6,213 nucleotides of DNA from Vicinamibacteria bacterium (GTDB lineage: Bacteria > Acidobacteriota > Vicinamibacteria > Vicinamibacterales > 2-12-FULL-66-21), in NCBI GenBank assembly GCA_025937075.1, contig JAICSD010000272.1, forward strand, positions 1 to 6,213, read 5' to 3'. A program made the position numbers and the translations under genes. This document shows positions 5,673 through 6,213 of the stretch, piece after piece. The stretch's first letter is position 1. Each line of letters starts with the position of its first letter. Below the pieces are notes generated by a model. The model saw only the letters and a list, made by a program, of their open reading frames with translations. It was not told where the DNA came from and ran no database searches.

Positions 5673-6213
5673 ATGCTCTCCAGTCGTCACCAGCCGGGAC
5701 AGGGCCGGCGGCCGTTCGCGGTCGTTCTGCTGCTGCTCGTGCTGTCGGCGGGGTCGTGGGCTCGCGACACGAGCGCGGTCGGCGGGTTCATCGAAGCGCT
5801 CATCGAGGGCCGCGACGCCTCGCTGGGATTCGTCTCGCAGACCGAGCGCTCCGAGTTGCGGGCGCTGTATCGCCCGGACATCGCGCCGCTATGGCTGGAC
5901 GATGTGGGACGTCCGACCGGCAATATGCGGGACGCATTGACGGTATTGAGCCAGGCCCGCGGAACGCGCTCGGCCTCATCAAGTTCGTCTTCCCGAACAG
6001 TGAAGACGTCTACATGCACGGCACGCCGGCGCAAGCGCTGTTTGCGAGCAGCCGCCGCGATTTCAGCCATGGATGCGTCCGGGTGGCGGATCCTATCGCG
6101 CTGGCGGAATGGGTGCTGCGCGATCGGCCGGAGTGGACGCGTGACCGCATCGCGGCAGCGACCATTGGAAAGGACACGGTTCACGTACCGCTGCCGCGGC
6201 CGATCCAGGTCAT
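5673..6213 (+). pseudogene. L,D-transpeptidase (YcbB/YkuD type) with out-of-frame internal deletion; runs off the window
   Basis: The ATG at 5673 begins a signal-peptide-like N-terminus (VVLLLLVLSAGSWA) followed by sequence matching the N-terminal region of YcbB-type L,D-transpeptidases: ELRALYRPDIAPLWLDD and MRDALTVLSQA, ending near 5957. From about 5951 the homology continues in another frame (shifted by two) with PGPRNALGLIKFVFPNSED, then HGTP (6017-6028) and SRRDFSHGCVRVADP, where the catalytic Cys is codon 6074-6076. These enzymes make 3-3 crosslinks in periplasmic peptidoglycan and are normally about 500-600 residues. The middle region and the first half of the catalytic domain are missing, so the product cannot be active. 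There is no strong ribosome binding site; translation may depend on coupling to the fusion gene ending seven bases upstream. The catalytic frame is still open at the right edge. A sequencing or assembly error could explain a frameshift but not the missing sequence. Confidence 0.75.

Overview
This is a GC-rich bacterial chromosomal window. Dense codon use, GTG starts and strong Shine-Dalgarno (SD) motifs fit a high-GC soil or sediment bacterium. The gene set (a COG1926-type phosphoribosyltransferase fused to an erythromycin-esterase domain, a tandem universal stress protein, a Gly-rich hairpin envelope protein) would suit Acidobacteriota or a similar group. That assignment is inference only; no marker gene here fixes the taxon.

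Left end (1-640) is a mobile-element scar. Positions 167-216 are the 3' half of an initiator tRNA (CAT anticodon, T arm, CCA) with no 5' half. Reading leftward into it are broken pieces of a large serine recombinase. Its recognisable C-terminal end reads across the tRNA fragment and stops in the antisense of the anticodon loop. Between two recombinase pieces lies a fragment resembling an AbiEi-family (type IV toxin-antitoxin) antitoxin. Nothing here looks functional; it is what remains of an element integrated at a tRNA gene.

Middle left (732-1619, minus strand) is a predicted exported protein made of two copies of one ~117-residue unit: a small beta-rich segment followed by a glycine-rich hairpin with a cysteine pair. 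Positions 1620-1930 separate it from a divergent rightward gene cluster and contain several short inverted repeats.

Middle right (1931-5665, plus strand) is a compact, probably co-transcribed stress-type cluster: a nitroreductase, a two-domain universal stress protein with two intact ATP-binding motifs, and the phosphoribosyltransferase/erythromycin-esterase fusion. Gaps are 41 and 70 bases, and each gene has its own SD. The combination suggests a redox or energy-stress module, but no substrate can be named for the nitroreductase or the fusion.

Right end (5673-6213, plus strand) starts 7 bases after the fusion gene. It is an L,D-transpeptidase gene whose N-terminal region is joined, out of frame, directly to the catalytic HGTP/SHGCVR region, so it looks like a pseudogene caused by a large internal deletion.
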